A stretch of DNA of 64,000 nt from CALGYY01 sp964585485 (GTDB lineage Bacteria > Bacteroidota > Bacteroidia > Bacteroidales > CAIWKO01): contig CAZPDS010000002.1 in the NCBI GenBank assembly GCA_964585485.1, forward strand, positions 23,316 to 87,315. Direction: 5' to 3'. Each line of letters begins with the position of its first letter. Position 1 is the stretch's first letter. Positions 28,212 through 36,425 of this stretch are shown here, piece by piece. Below the pieces are notes generated by a model. It did not search any database. It was not told where the DNA came from and worked only from the letters and a program-made list of their open reading frames with translations. Position numbers and translations under genes: made by a program.

Positions 28212-29207
28212 TTACTGAATCACGAATTCTTTCGTCACTCTTTTTCCATTGTTTCGGCGAATCTGCAGGAAGTATATTCCCGGCTTCAGAGAGCGAATGT
28301 CGAGCCTTTCGTTGTTGCTGCCCGCGCTAATTTTGCTGCTGATCAGCCGTTGTCCGTTCACGTTATATATGTTTACCGAACCTGGAATTTCGTTAGAGAA
28401 CGTGTAATTCACCGTCAGTTGATCGCCCGCCACCGTAATTGCAAGAGCGTTGTTTTCGCCAGCTCCGGATTCACTTAATCCGGCCCCGTTATAAATAAAC
28501 TCCACATCATCAATATACAGGGAGTCCGCAGCCGATCCGCCTCCGGGGGTCATGTTCGTTGTAAAGGTCAGGAGCATGTAAGCCGAAGTTGATGCCGGAC
28601 CCGGAACGAAGGGAGCACTCATCCGAACCCACTGGCCGTTAGTTTTCACGAAATGCAGCGTGGCTGCGGAAAAAACATGGTCGGGACCGTTGGCATCCGA
28701 ACCGCTTGGATCGCGGTAATCGTAACTGTCGTGTATCACAGCCCGCATACGGGCTGAATCATCGGTACTGCCACTAGCGGGAACAAACTTAACCCAGAAC
28801 ACGATTGAATCAGGATCGCCGCTAAACGCTTCATTAAAGAGAGGATCTGTGGTTACCGTTGCGTTGTAGTTGCTGGCGTCGCCCGGAACCACATTGCCCA
28901 TATTAATTTTTCCGGTGGTGATATTGCCGTTGGCGATGATACCCAGCGTAGACCTCGACCAGATCAGCGCGCTGTAATTGCCCAAAGTACCGGGACGTAC
29001 GACCGTCGATTGTTTGAGTTGCTTTTGCGCAAAGCCCACCAGGCTTCCGCCCGCTGTTTTAAAAGAATTCCATTGTGTAGGTTCTTCTGCGTCCGCCCCC
29101 AGGTTTTCCCAGTCTTCAAATCCGGGATTGTTGATCTCTTGAGCATTTGCAGTAAAGCCGAGTGTACAGGCCAGCATAAGGAGGGAAAGGATGTACTGTT
29201 TTTTCAT
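28212..29207 (-). CDS. secreted PCMD-like protein with T9SS type A sorting domain
   Basis: 331 residues. Signal peptide about 1-22 (ANAQ). Residues about 25-240 form a beta-sandwich region starting NPGFEDWENLG, with DSIVFWVKFVPASGSTDDSA and ending DSLYIDDVEFIY, the same plan as PCMD proteins. The last 75 or so residues carry the T9SS type A sorting pattern (VNIYNVNGQRLIS and LKPGIYFLQI, then a Lys-Glu-Phe-Val end). It should cross the outer membrane by the type IX system. It has its own promoter and lies upstream of the receptor operon in the same direction. Confidence 0.78.
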   Translation of the reverse strand: MKKQYILSLLMLACTLGFTANAQEINNPGFEDWENLGADAEEPTQWNSFKTAGGSLVGFAQKQLKQSTVVRPGTLGNYSALIWSRSTLGIIANGNITTGKINMGNVVPGDASNYNATVTTDPLFNEAFSGDPDSIVFWVKFVPASGSTDDSARMRAVIHDSYDYRDPSGSDANGPDHVFSAATLHFVKTNGQWVRMSAPFVPGPASTSAYMLLTFTTNMTPGGGSAADSLYIDDVEFIYNGAGLSESGAGENNALAITVAGDQLTVNYTFSNEIPGSVNIYNVNGQRLISSKISAGSNNERLDIRSLKPGIYFLQIRRNNGKRVTKEFVIQ

Positions 29208-29232
29208 CTTGATTTGTTTTTGAAAAGCCGCG

Positions 29233-29240
29233 CAAAATTA
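29233..29240 (-). promoter_or_regulatory. -7 box of the T9SS-sorted PCMD-like gene
   Basis: TAATTTTG on the minus strand, 25 bases before the ATG at 29207. Confidence 0.5.
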
Positions 29241-29380
29241 GTATTTTTATTGCCTGCAAGGATCAGGTTTAACATATTTTATGATTTTAAATATAGCTCA
29301 ACTTGCTGTATTTGTGTGTTTTATCATATAATGTTTTAGGTCTGATTTTGTGAAAAAAAACAAACAAACACTTAAATCGT

Positions 29381-30919
29381 ATGTTAATTAAAACATTTGG
29401 TGGGGCTATTTATGGCATTGATGCCATATTGGTCACCGTAGAAGTCAATATCGACGCGGGTGCGGCCTTTTTCCTGGTAGGGTTGCCCGACAGTGCCGTC
29501 AAGGAAAGTCATCAGCGCATTGAAGCCGCATTCCGGAACAACGGGCACAAAATTCCGGGGAAAAAAATCGTAATCAACATGGCTCCGGCCGACATCCGGA
29601 AGGAAGGCAGTGCCTACGACCTGACCATGGCCATGGGCATCCTGGCGGCGGGCGGGCATATGGATGGGAGCCTCCTCGACAAGTACATCGTAATGGGGGA
29701 GCTTTCTCTCGATGGCAGCCTGTTGCCGATCCGGGGTGCACTACCCATTGCCATTCGTGCGCGCAACGACGGATTCAAGGGATTTATCCTGCCCCTCCAA
29801 AACGCACACGAAGCGGCGGTGGTCAGCGATATTGAGGTGCTGGGTGCTAAAAACATCGCGGAGGTCATTGATTTCTTCGACGGGAAAGGCCAGTTGGAGC
29901 GTGTTTGCGTCAATACCCGTGAGGAATTTTTCAGTCGGCTGAATGAATATGAGTACGATTTCTCGGATGTCAAGGGACAGGAGAACATCAAGCGGGCGTT
30001 GGAGATAGCGGCTGCCGGCGGGCACAATGTAATTTTCATTGGCCCTCCGGGCAGTGGAAAAACCATGCTGGCCAAGCGCCTGCCCTCTATCCTTCCGCCG
30101 CTAAACCTCCACGAATCGCTCGAGACCACCAAGATTCATTCGGTGGCCGGCAAGTTGGCCAAAAAATCATCCCTGATCTCGGTACGACCCTTCCGAAGCC
30201 CGCACCATACAATTAGTGACGTCGCCCTTGTCGGCGGGGGGCAATTCCCACAACCCGGGGAGATTTCGCTTGCGCATAACGGGGTGTTGTTTCTCGATGA
30301 ATTGCCCGAATTCAAACGAACGGTGCTGGAAGTACTACGGCAACCGCTGGAAGACCGTGCGGTAACCATTTCACGGGCGAAGTTCAGTGTGGAATACCCG
30401 GCCAGCTTCATGCTAGTGGCGGCAATGAATCCCTGTCCCTGCGGCTATTACAATCATCCCGAAAAAAACTGCGCCTGCAGCCCGGGTGATGTCCAAAAAT
30501 ACCTCAATAAAGTTTCCGGTCCCCTGCTCGACCGCATCGATATTCACGTGGAGGTAACCCCGGTACCCTTTCGGGAATTAAGCACGGCCCGCCCGTCGGA
30601 ACTCAGCGCTACCATCCGCGAACGCGTAGTACAGGCACGCAAAATCCAGGAAGAACGATATGCCGGAAAAAACGGTGTCTATTGCAATGCGCAGATGAGC
30701 TCCCGGATGCTGCAGGAAATCTGCACCATTGGCCCGGAGGGACAAAGCATGCTGAAAAATGCCATGGAAAAATTGTCGCTCTCAGCCCGCGCTTACGACC
30801 GCATCCTAAAGGTATCGCGAACCATCGCCGACCTTGATAGCAGTCCCGACATCCGCACCGACCATTTGGCGGAAGCCATCAACTACCGTAGCCTCGACAG
30901 GGAAAACTGGGCCGGCTGA
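29381..30919 (+). CDS. YifB/ComM family Mg-chelatase-like AAA ATPase
   Basis: 512 residues. An N-terminal Lon-like fold (about 1-170) is followed by an AAA domain with Walker A GPPGSGKT (about 220), Walker B VLFLDELPEF and a C-terminal Mg-chelatase-like lid. ComM homologues are hexameric helicases promoting branch migration of integrated DNA during natural transformation; outside competent species the role is unclear. It stands alone, with its stop only 4 bases from that of the convergent GAPDH gene and no terminator between. Confidence 0.92.
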   Translation: MLIKTFGGAIYGIDAILVTVEVNIDAGAAFFLVGLPDSAVKESHQRIEAAFRNNGHKIPGKKIVINMAPADIRKEGSAYDLTMAMGILAAGGHMDGSLLDKYIVMGELSLDGSLLPIRGALPIAIRARNDGFKGFILPLQNAHEAAVVSDIEVLGAKNIAEVIDFFDGKGQLERVCVNTREEFFSRLNEYEYDFSDVKGQENIKRALEIAAAGGHNVIFIGPPGSGKTMLAKRLPSILPPLNLHESLETTKIHSVAGKLAKKSSLISVRPFRSPHHTISDVALVGGGQFPQPGEISLAHNGVLFLDELPEFKRTVLEVLRQPLEDRAVTISRAKFSVEYPASFMLVAAMNPCPCGYYNHPEKNCACSPGDVQKYLNKVSGPLLDRIDIHVEVTPVPFRELSTARPSELSATIRERVVQARKIQEERYAGKNGVYCNAQMSSRMLQEICTIGPEGQSMLKNAMEKLSLSARAYDRILKVSRTIADLDSSPDIRTDHLAEAINYRSLDRENWAG

Positions 30920-30923
30920 TGAA

Positions 30924-31928
30924 CTACCCCAGCATCGATACAAGTTGGGCCACCCGTGAGGAATAGCCAAATTCATTGTCGTACCAGGAAACGATCTTCA
31001 CCATGTTGCCGTTCATCACCTGCGTGAGCTTAGAATCGAAAATGGAGGAGTGCGGATTCCCTATGATGTCGACACTGACGATGGGATCGGTGCAATATTC
31101 CAGAATGCCCTTCATCGGGCCTTCGGCCGCCTTTTTAATGGCCTCGTTGATTTCCTCTTTGGAGACTTCCTTGTTCAACTCACAGGTCAGGTCGACCACT
31201 GAACCATCGGGGGTGGGAACGCGCATGGCCAAACCATCCAGTTTGCCGGAGAGTTCTGGGATCACCAATCCGATAGCCTTAGCGGCTCCGGTACTGGTCG
31301 GAATGATCGAAACGGCCGCTGCCCGGGCACGGCGCAGGTCTTTGTGCGGAGCATCCAGTATGATCTGGTCGTTGGTGTAGGAGTGAATGGTATTCATCAG
31401 CCCGCGGCGAATACCGAAATTATCGTTCAACACTTTGGCTACGGGCGCCAGGCAATTGGTGGTACAGGAGGCATTGCTTAAAATGCGGTCTGTTGGTTTC
31501 AAATCCTGGTTGTTAACCCCCAGTACAATGGTACGGTCAACATCATCTTTACTATCGGCCGGAACGGTCAGCACGATCTTCTTTGCACCCGCATCAAGAT
31601 GTTTCTGTAACTTTTCACGTTTGCGGAAAACACCGGTGGATTCGATCACCACATCTATACCCAGTTCTTTCCACGGCAGATTTGCGGGGTCTTTTTCAGC
31701 ATAAACCTTTATTTTCTTTCCGTTCACTTCAAGCACATCCTCTTCCACGGATACCTGACCGGGAAAACGGCCATGAACTGAATCATATTTGAGCAAATGA
31801 GCCAGGGTTTTTGCATCTGTGAGATCATTCAGGGCCACAATCTCTATGCTTTCATATTTCTGAAGGGCGCGCAGGCTTAAGCGGCCAATACGTCCAAATC
31901 CATTGATAGCTACTTTAATTTTTGTCAT
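30924..31928 (-). CDS. gap: type I glyceraldehyde-3-phosphate dehydrogenase
   Basis: 334 residues from the ATG at 31928 (MTKIKVAINGFGRIGR). The frame extends upstream of the start, but a promoter box at 31954-31961 excludes that. The NAD-binding NGFGRIGR motif, the catalytic SNASCTTNC segment and the C-terminal WYDNEFGYSSR are all present, so the enzyme should be active in glycolysis or gluconeogenesis. Asp33-like NALNDLTD after the second strand suggests NAD preference. Single gene. Confidence 0.97.
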   Translation of the reverse strand: MTKIKVAINGFGRIGRLSLRALQKYESIEIVALNDLTDAKTLAHLLKYDSVHGRFPGQVSVEEDVLEVNGKKIKVYAEKDPANLPWKELGIDVVIESTGVFRKREKLQKHLDAGAKKIVLTVPADSKDDVDRTIVLGVNNQDLKPTDRILSNASCTTNCLAPVAKVLNDNFGIRRGLMNTIHSYTNDQIILDAPHKDLRRARAAAVSIIPTSTGAAKAIGLVIPELSGKLDGLAMRVPTPDGSVVDLTCELNKEVSKEEINEAIKKAAEGPMKGILEYCTDPIVSVDIIGNPHSSIFDSKLTQVMNGNMVKIVSWYDNEFGYSSRVAQLVSMLG

Positions 31929-31953
31929 AGTAAAATCTATTTTAGTTGAATTA

Positions 31954-31961
31954 CAAAAATA
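31954..31961 (-). promoter_or_regulatory. -7 box of the GAPDH gene
   Basis: TATTTTTG on the minus strand, 25 bases before the ATG at 31928. Confidence 0.55.
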
Positions 31962-31970
31962 CAAATAATG

Positions 31971-31992
31971 CCGGTTTCATGCTACAAACCGG
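31971..31992 (-). terminator. weak hairpin after the T9SS type B gene
   Basis: CCGGTTT (31971-31977) and AAACCGG (31986-31992) form a 7-bp stem between the stop at 32015 and the GAPDH promoter. On the minus strand it is followed only by CATTATTTG, not a T run, so termination here is uncertain. Confidence 0.3.
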
Positions 31993-32014
31993 TCAAAAAT
32001 GAAGCGCCGCCTTA

Positions 32015-34779
32015 TTAACGGAAAAGGGTTACCGTTCCCTTGTACTCATGAAGATGGTACTCCAGGTCATGGTATTCCAACAGGTAAACATAGGAACCCA
32101 GGGGCGCCATATGACCATCCACGGTTCCATCCCAGGCGTTGTTCGGATCCACGCTGAAAAAGATTTCTTCGCCCCAGCGATTGAAGATTCGCAGCAGGAA
32201 AGAACCTTCCAGCATACCGTCTCCCTGAATCAGAAAAACATCGTTTTTGCCATCACCATTCGGCGTGAAGGCGTTCGGGAGCCAGATCCATGAATCGGGA
32301 CGTATGCGAACGCTGTTGCTGACAGTATCTGAACAGCCGAATTCATTGGCCACTGCAAGCGTAACCACATAGGTACCCGTATCTGAATACGTATGAAACT
32401 CATCCTGCTGTGTTCCTTCGGCACCATCACCAAAATCCCAGGCCCATAAGGTTGCGCCTGGCAGCGTACGATCGAAGAAACCAATGGTGGGATTTAAAAT
32501 AGTAGGCGCCAGTTCGGGGGAAGTAACAAAAGCGGCCTGAGGTGTAGGCCAAACCCGCACATAGGCCGGAAGCGTCAGGGTATCCGCGAGGTTTCCGGGG
32601 TTGGTAACGATCAGGGTAACATCAAAAGTTCCGTGCGTCGGATAGTATCCCACCGGATTCTGCAGCATGCTGTAAGATCCGTTGCCAAAATCCCACCAGT
32701 AGCTTGCGTCCGGAGAGACCTTCAGGGAGAGATCCTGAAACTGAACACTTAATGGGGAACATCCCTCCAAAGGGCTGCCGCTGAAACCTGCGATAGGCAA
32801 CACGGGAAGTACGGTAATGGTAACATTAGATGAAGCGCTGCATCCGTTTGCATCGGTGCCCACCAGGATGTAGTTGGTTGTTCCCGCGGGCATGCAGGTT
32901 AACTGCGTAAGATTCTGTTGCCCGGCCAACGAAGGATCCGGCGGATTGGAACTCCAGACATAAGAAGTCGCGCCGGCAGCAAACAGATGGACAAGCTCGC
33001 CCATGGTGATCAGGTTGGTGTCGGACGTTGCCACCACCGGCGGGGCGGGGTTCACAAAAACCGTTACGCTATCGAAGCCCGGACAGGCGCTGGTTGTAGT
33101 AAGATAGTAGGTCGTAGTAACTGAAGGCTGCACCGTAATGCTGGCGGTAGTACCGCCGTTGCTCCAGGCATAACCCGGTCCGCCAATGGCGGTTAGGGTT
33201 GTAGATACCCCCTCGCATAAGGTAACATCCGGACCGGCATCGGTAATTCCGGGTTCGGGCATTACCTTGATGGAGTCCGTAAAACTGTTGGTACAGATAT
33301 CCCGGACTGTAATCAGGTACCAGGTTTCAGCGGTGGGTGCCACCGTCACCGAGGTGCCGGATCCAAGACCGCCGTCCCAGGTGTACTGATACGGCTGTAT
33401 TCCACCCGATGCCAGTGCGCTTAGTGTTACAGCGTTTCCGCAGGGAATAATCGTATCGTTGGTGGTTTGCAAAACCAGGGGNNNNNNNNNNNNNNNNNNN
33501 NNNNNNNNNNNNNNNNNNNNNNNNNNNNNNNNNNNNNNNNNNNNNNNNNNNNNNNNNNNNNNNNNNNNNNNNNNNNNNNNNTTACAGCGTTTCCGCAGGG
33601 AATAATCGTATCGTTGGTGGTTTGCAAAACCAGGGGTGTATTATCCTTAATGGTAAGAACAAGGTCCTGAGTGGATCCGCAAATGCTGGTCTGCACTGTT
33701 AACACAATGGTTTCATTGCCTTCGGTAATACCATCGTCCACCGGTTGAATAACGATGCTGGCCGTTGTTTGGCCGGCCGGAATCAGAATCGCGTTCGGAA
33801 TAGTAGCGTAATCCACACCGTTCGTGGCCGTTCCGCCAATCGCGTACGAAACGGGGTAGGGATTGGTTTGCGCGGAGGGCAGGGTAAACTCAATCGTAAT
33901 GTCATTACAGCCTTCGATACCATCGGAGCCTACGGCCGGCACGGAAGGATATTGGTTGATGTTAACGGCCGTGGCCGAAAATGAATTGGCTTCCAAAAAA
34001 ACACCGGAGTCATAAATACCGTCACCTGCATCGCCAATGGCCAGCTTAATGTGATATTGCAGGCAGGGAACCACGACACACCAGGCTGTAAACACTTTTG
34101 TAAATCCATCGTAAACGATGGTGCCGCCATTTATTCCCTGATTATCGATATAATACTGCGGAAAGGTTCCCAGGTTGATATTGTCTATACTAACCGGCTG
34201 GCTCGTTCCCGGGATTAAGGCAATGTTGCGGTTGGTATAGGTTCCTCCCATTGGATTAGGGCCGCTGACAAAGAATCCAAAGACATCATTCACACTGGAA
34301 TTGACAAATTCCGGATATTCCTCCGAAGCGAAAACATAGCGGAACTTGATGGTATCTGAAAGGGGAACAAAATCGAACTGAAGAATAGCGGCATCCTCCA
34401 CATCATCAGGAGTCAGGGTTTGCAGGTTGGCGTCGGTGCCTGAACTATTGTCTGTGCTGGCAAAATTAGTTACCGACGATCCGATGGACGGCGAAGAATT
34501 AACCAGGCCGGACGACATAATAACGCCAGCACCAAAACCGAGATTCGTTGGGGTAGCCCCGGTCTGAAAATGACCTATTGCACCCGCAGTGCCTGTATAC
34601 GTAACATTGGAAACCGTAACGCCGGTTCCCACCAATACGTTTTGGACGAGCTGAGTCGGTGTCTGTGCTGTATTTACGCTAAGCTGAGCCGTAACAACCG
34701 GCATATACACAAAAAGATCGCATATGCCAATCAATAGAAACAACGGCAAAAAATGGAATTTTTTCAAGGGGATGATCAT
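32015..34779 (-). CDS. secreted choice-of-anchor L, Calx-beta and PKD protein with T9SS type B sorting domain, interrupted by an N run
   Basis: The gene reads from 34779 to 32015 across 100 N. Removing the N run and one of the two identical 55-base flanks leaves one continuous frame of 869 residues. Signal peptide (about 1-30); choice-of-anchor L domain (about 35-280, SDTIKFRYVFASEEYPEF); Calx-beta-like domain (about 290-385); Ig-like repeats; two PKD-type domains (WWDFGNGS and WAWDFGDG); C-terminal type B (gliding-motility-associated) sorting domain, NAFTPNGDGKNDVF to YKGTVTLF. This is a large surface or released adhesin-like protein exported by T9SS. The specific role is unknown. Translated separately, the halves would look like two genes. 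Confidence 0.85.
33427..33481. repeat. 55-base exact repeat, left of the N run
   Basis: Identical in direct orientation to 33582-33636 on the other side of the N run. Most likely the overlap of two contigs, not a biological duplication. Confidence 0.95.
33482..33581. other. assembly gap of exactly 100 N
   Basis: A round-number N run is a scaffolder placeholder of unknown length. The flanking identity and the restored reading frame suggest that no sequence is missing. Confidence 0.97.
33582..33636. repeat. 55-base exact repeat, right of the N run
   Basis: Second copy of 33427-33481. The length of 55 equals a k-mer size commonly used by de Bruijn assemblers. Confidence 0.95.
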
Positions 34780-34788
34780 TTATAGTTG

Positions 34789-34796
34789 CAAAGATA
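34789..34796 (-). promoter_or_regulatory. -7 box of the T9SS type B gene
   Basis: TATCTTTG on the minus strand, only 9 bases before the ATG at 34779, giving a very short leader. Confidence 0.55.
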
Positions 34797-34955
34797 TTAA
34801 AAATGAGGACATACCGCCATAATATACCGGCCTTTTTTTTACTAGGTCGGTTAATTTGCCTCCTTGGTTGCCCGAACCATGGATTACTCTGTAAATAATT
34901 GAAAGCGAAAAGGTGGTCGCCGGCTATAAGCTGAATGGGTCTCCTGAATTTTCCC

Positions 34956-34963
34956 TATCTTTG
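34956..34963 (+). promoter_or_regulatory. -7 box of yraN-rluB
   Basis: TATCTTTG, 12 bases before the ATG at 34976. It excludes the longer reading frame starting at 34913. Confidence 0.6.
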
Positions 34964-34975
34964 CAAAAAAAACAA

Positions 34976-35341
34976 ATGGCAGAGAATCACGACCTTGGCC
35001 GGGAAGGAGAAGTCCGTGCCCGCCAGTTCCTTGTCGACAATGGCTATGAAATTCTTGAGACCAACTGGAGACTAGGACATTTAGAAATTGACATTATTGC
35101 TAAGCAGGAGAATACCCTGGTAATAGTGGAGGTAAAAACCCGAAGATCGTCCTATTTTGGGGAGCCCGAAATAGCGGTGGATGCGAAAAAACGAAAATTA
35201 ATTGTCAGTGCTGCTGACAAATACATCAGGATTAACGGATTGGATATGGAAGTCCGGTTCGATATCATTTCCCTGGTAATGGGCGGTGGGCAATGTGTAA
35301 TAAATCATATCCCGGACGCCTTTTATCCCACATTAAATTAA
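34976..35341 (+). CDS. yraN: YraN family (UPF0102) nuclease-fold protein
   Basis: 121 residues. The N-terminus LGREGEVRARQFLVDNGY and the motif EIDIIAKQENTLVIVEVKTR (Glu-x-Asp then Glu-Val-Lys) are the restriction-endonuclease-like core of UPF0102. The family's function is not established, though the E-D-ExK residues of a nuclease site are present. The rluB-type gene starts 1 base after its stop, so they are translationally linked. Confidence 0.93.
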   Translation: MAENHDLGREGEVRARQFLVDNGYEILETNWRLGHLEIDIIAKQENTLVIVEVKTRRSSYFGEPEIAVDAKKRKLIVSAADKYIRINGLDMEVRFDIISLVMGGGQCVINHIPDAFYPTLN

Positions 35342-35342
35342 C

Positions 35343-36389
35343 ATGAGAACGACAGGAAAAAACACAGGACGCGGACGATCGGAATCATCCAAAAGTGAGC
35401 GCCATCCCTTGGTTAAAAAGAGTGCTGGAAAAACCCTCGCCCGCAGCGGGACTTCCCGGCCTTCGCCAGATTCGGAACATCCGGACAAAAAACACAGCCT
35501 GGTGAAAAAGCGGGTATTGAAAGGTCGCGGCGGAAGCCCGGAAACCCGCGAACGTTACCCGAAAAAAGACAGTCGTACTGTCCGCCCCAAATCCGGTAGT
35601 GGTAATACAATAAAAAGAACTTACCAGCGTGATGAAGGGCGGGAAGATCTCCGAAACACCTTGCTGCCGGGCAATCGCGCTGTGCGTTTGAACAAGTACA
35701 TTGCCAACGCCGGCATCTGCTCCCGCCGCGATGCCGATAAACTCATCGAATCCGGCGTAATCCGGGTAAACGGAAAGGTGGTCACCGAACTTGGCTCCAA
35801 AATCAAGCCCGGCGATTTGGTTCAATACAACGACCAACGGCTGCGGGGCGAAGCGCTGAGGTATGTTCTGCTTAATAAGCCCAAAGGTTTCCTCTGCACC
35901 CTCGACGATCCGCAGGAACGACGCACCGTAATGGAACTGGTGCGAAGTGCCTGTGAAGAGCGTATCTATCCGGTAGGACGCCTCGACCGGAATACCACCG
36001 GACTGCTGCTACTGACCAACGACGGGGACCTGGCCAAAAAACTTACCCACCCCCGTCATCATGTTCGCAAAGTGTACCAGGCCGAATTAGATAAACCGCT
36101 TGCGCAGAACGACATGATAGCCCTTTCCGACGGGGTTGAACTGGAAGACGGCTTTATCGCACCCGACGCCATCGCTTACGCGGAAAAAAGTGCCGATAAA
36201 AAGAAAATTGGGATTGAAATCCACTCCGGTCGCAACCGTATTGTGCGTCGTATGTTTGAAAAATTCGGCTACGACGTGGTTAAGCTGGATCGTGTCATCT
36301 TTGCCAGTCTAAGCAAGAAGGATCTGCCGCGTGGCAAATGGCGCCACCTTACCCCCACGGAAATCAATATTCTGAGAAGAATTCAATAA
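35343..36389 (+). CDS. RluB/RsuA-type 23S rRNA pseudouridine synthase with long basic N-terminal extension
   Basis: 348 residues. Residues 1 to about 112 are low-complexity and rich in Arg, Lys, Ser, Gly and Pro with no fold visible. An S4 RNA-binding domain follows (about 113-160, VRLNKYIANAGICSRRDADK), then the catalytic domain with PVGRLDRNTTGLLLLTNDG, whose Asp is the catalytic residue. It modifies rRNA in the large or small subunit; RluB is the usual name for such S4-containing proteins in Bacteroidota. The gene ends at a bidirectional terminator. Confidence 0.92.
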   Translation: MRTTGKNTGRGRSESSKSERHPLVKKSAGKTLARSGTSRPSPDSEHPDKKHSLVKKRVLKGRGGSPETRERYPKKDSRTVRPKSGSGNTIKRTYQRDEGREDLRNTLLPGNRAVRLNKYIANAGICSRRDADKLIESGVIRVNGKVVTELGSKIKPGDLVQYNDQRLRGEALRYVLLNKPKGFLCTLDDPQERRTVMELVRSACEERIYPVGRLDRNTTGLLLLTNDGDLAKKLTHPRHHVRKVYQAELDKPLAQNDMIALSDGVELEDGFIAPDAIAYAEKSADKKKIGIEIHSGRNRIVRRMFEKFGYDVVKLDRVIFASLSKKDLPRGKWRHLTPTEINILRRIQ

Positions 36390-36425
36390 AAAAAAGAGGC
36401 TGTCGGAAACAGCCTCTTTTTTTTT
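36388..36425. terminator. bidirectional intrinsic terminator
   Basis: Arms AGAGGCTGT and ACAGCCTCT around a 5-base loop, with A-rich left and T9 right flanks, placed exactly between the convergent rluB-type and C69 dipeptidase genes. It overlaps both stop regions. Confidence 0.88.

Noticed and set aside
33427..33636. Direct repeat as a genuine sequence duplication or transposon footprint
   Set aside because: Exact identity at the edges of a 100-N placeholder and an intact merged frame point to contig overlap.
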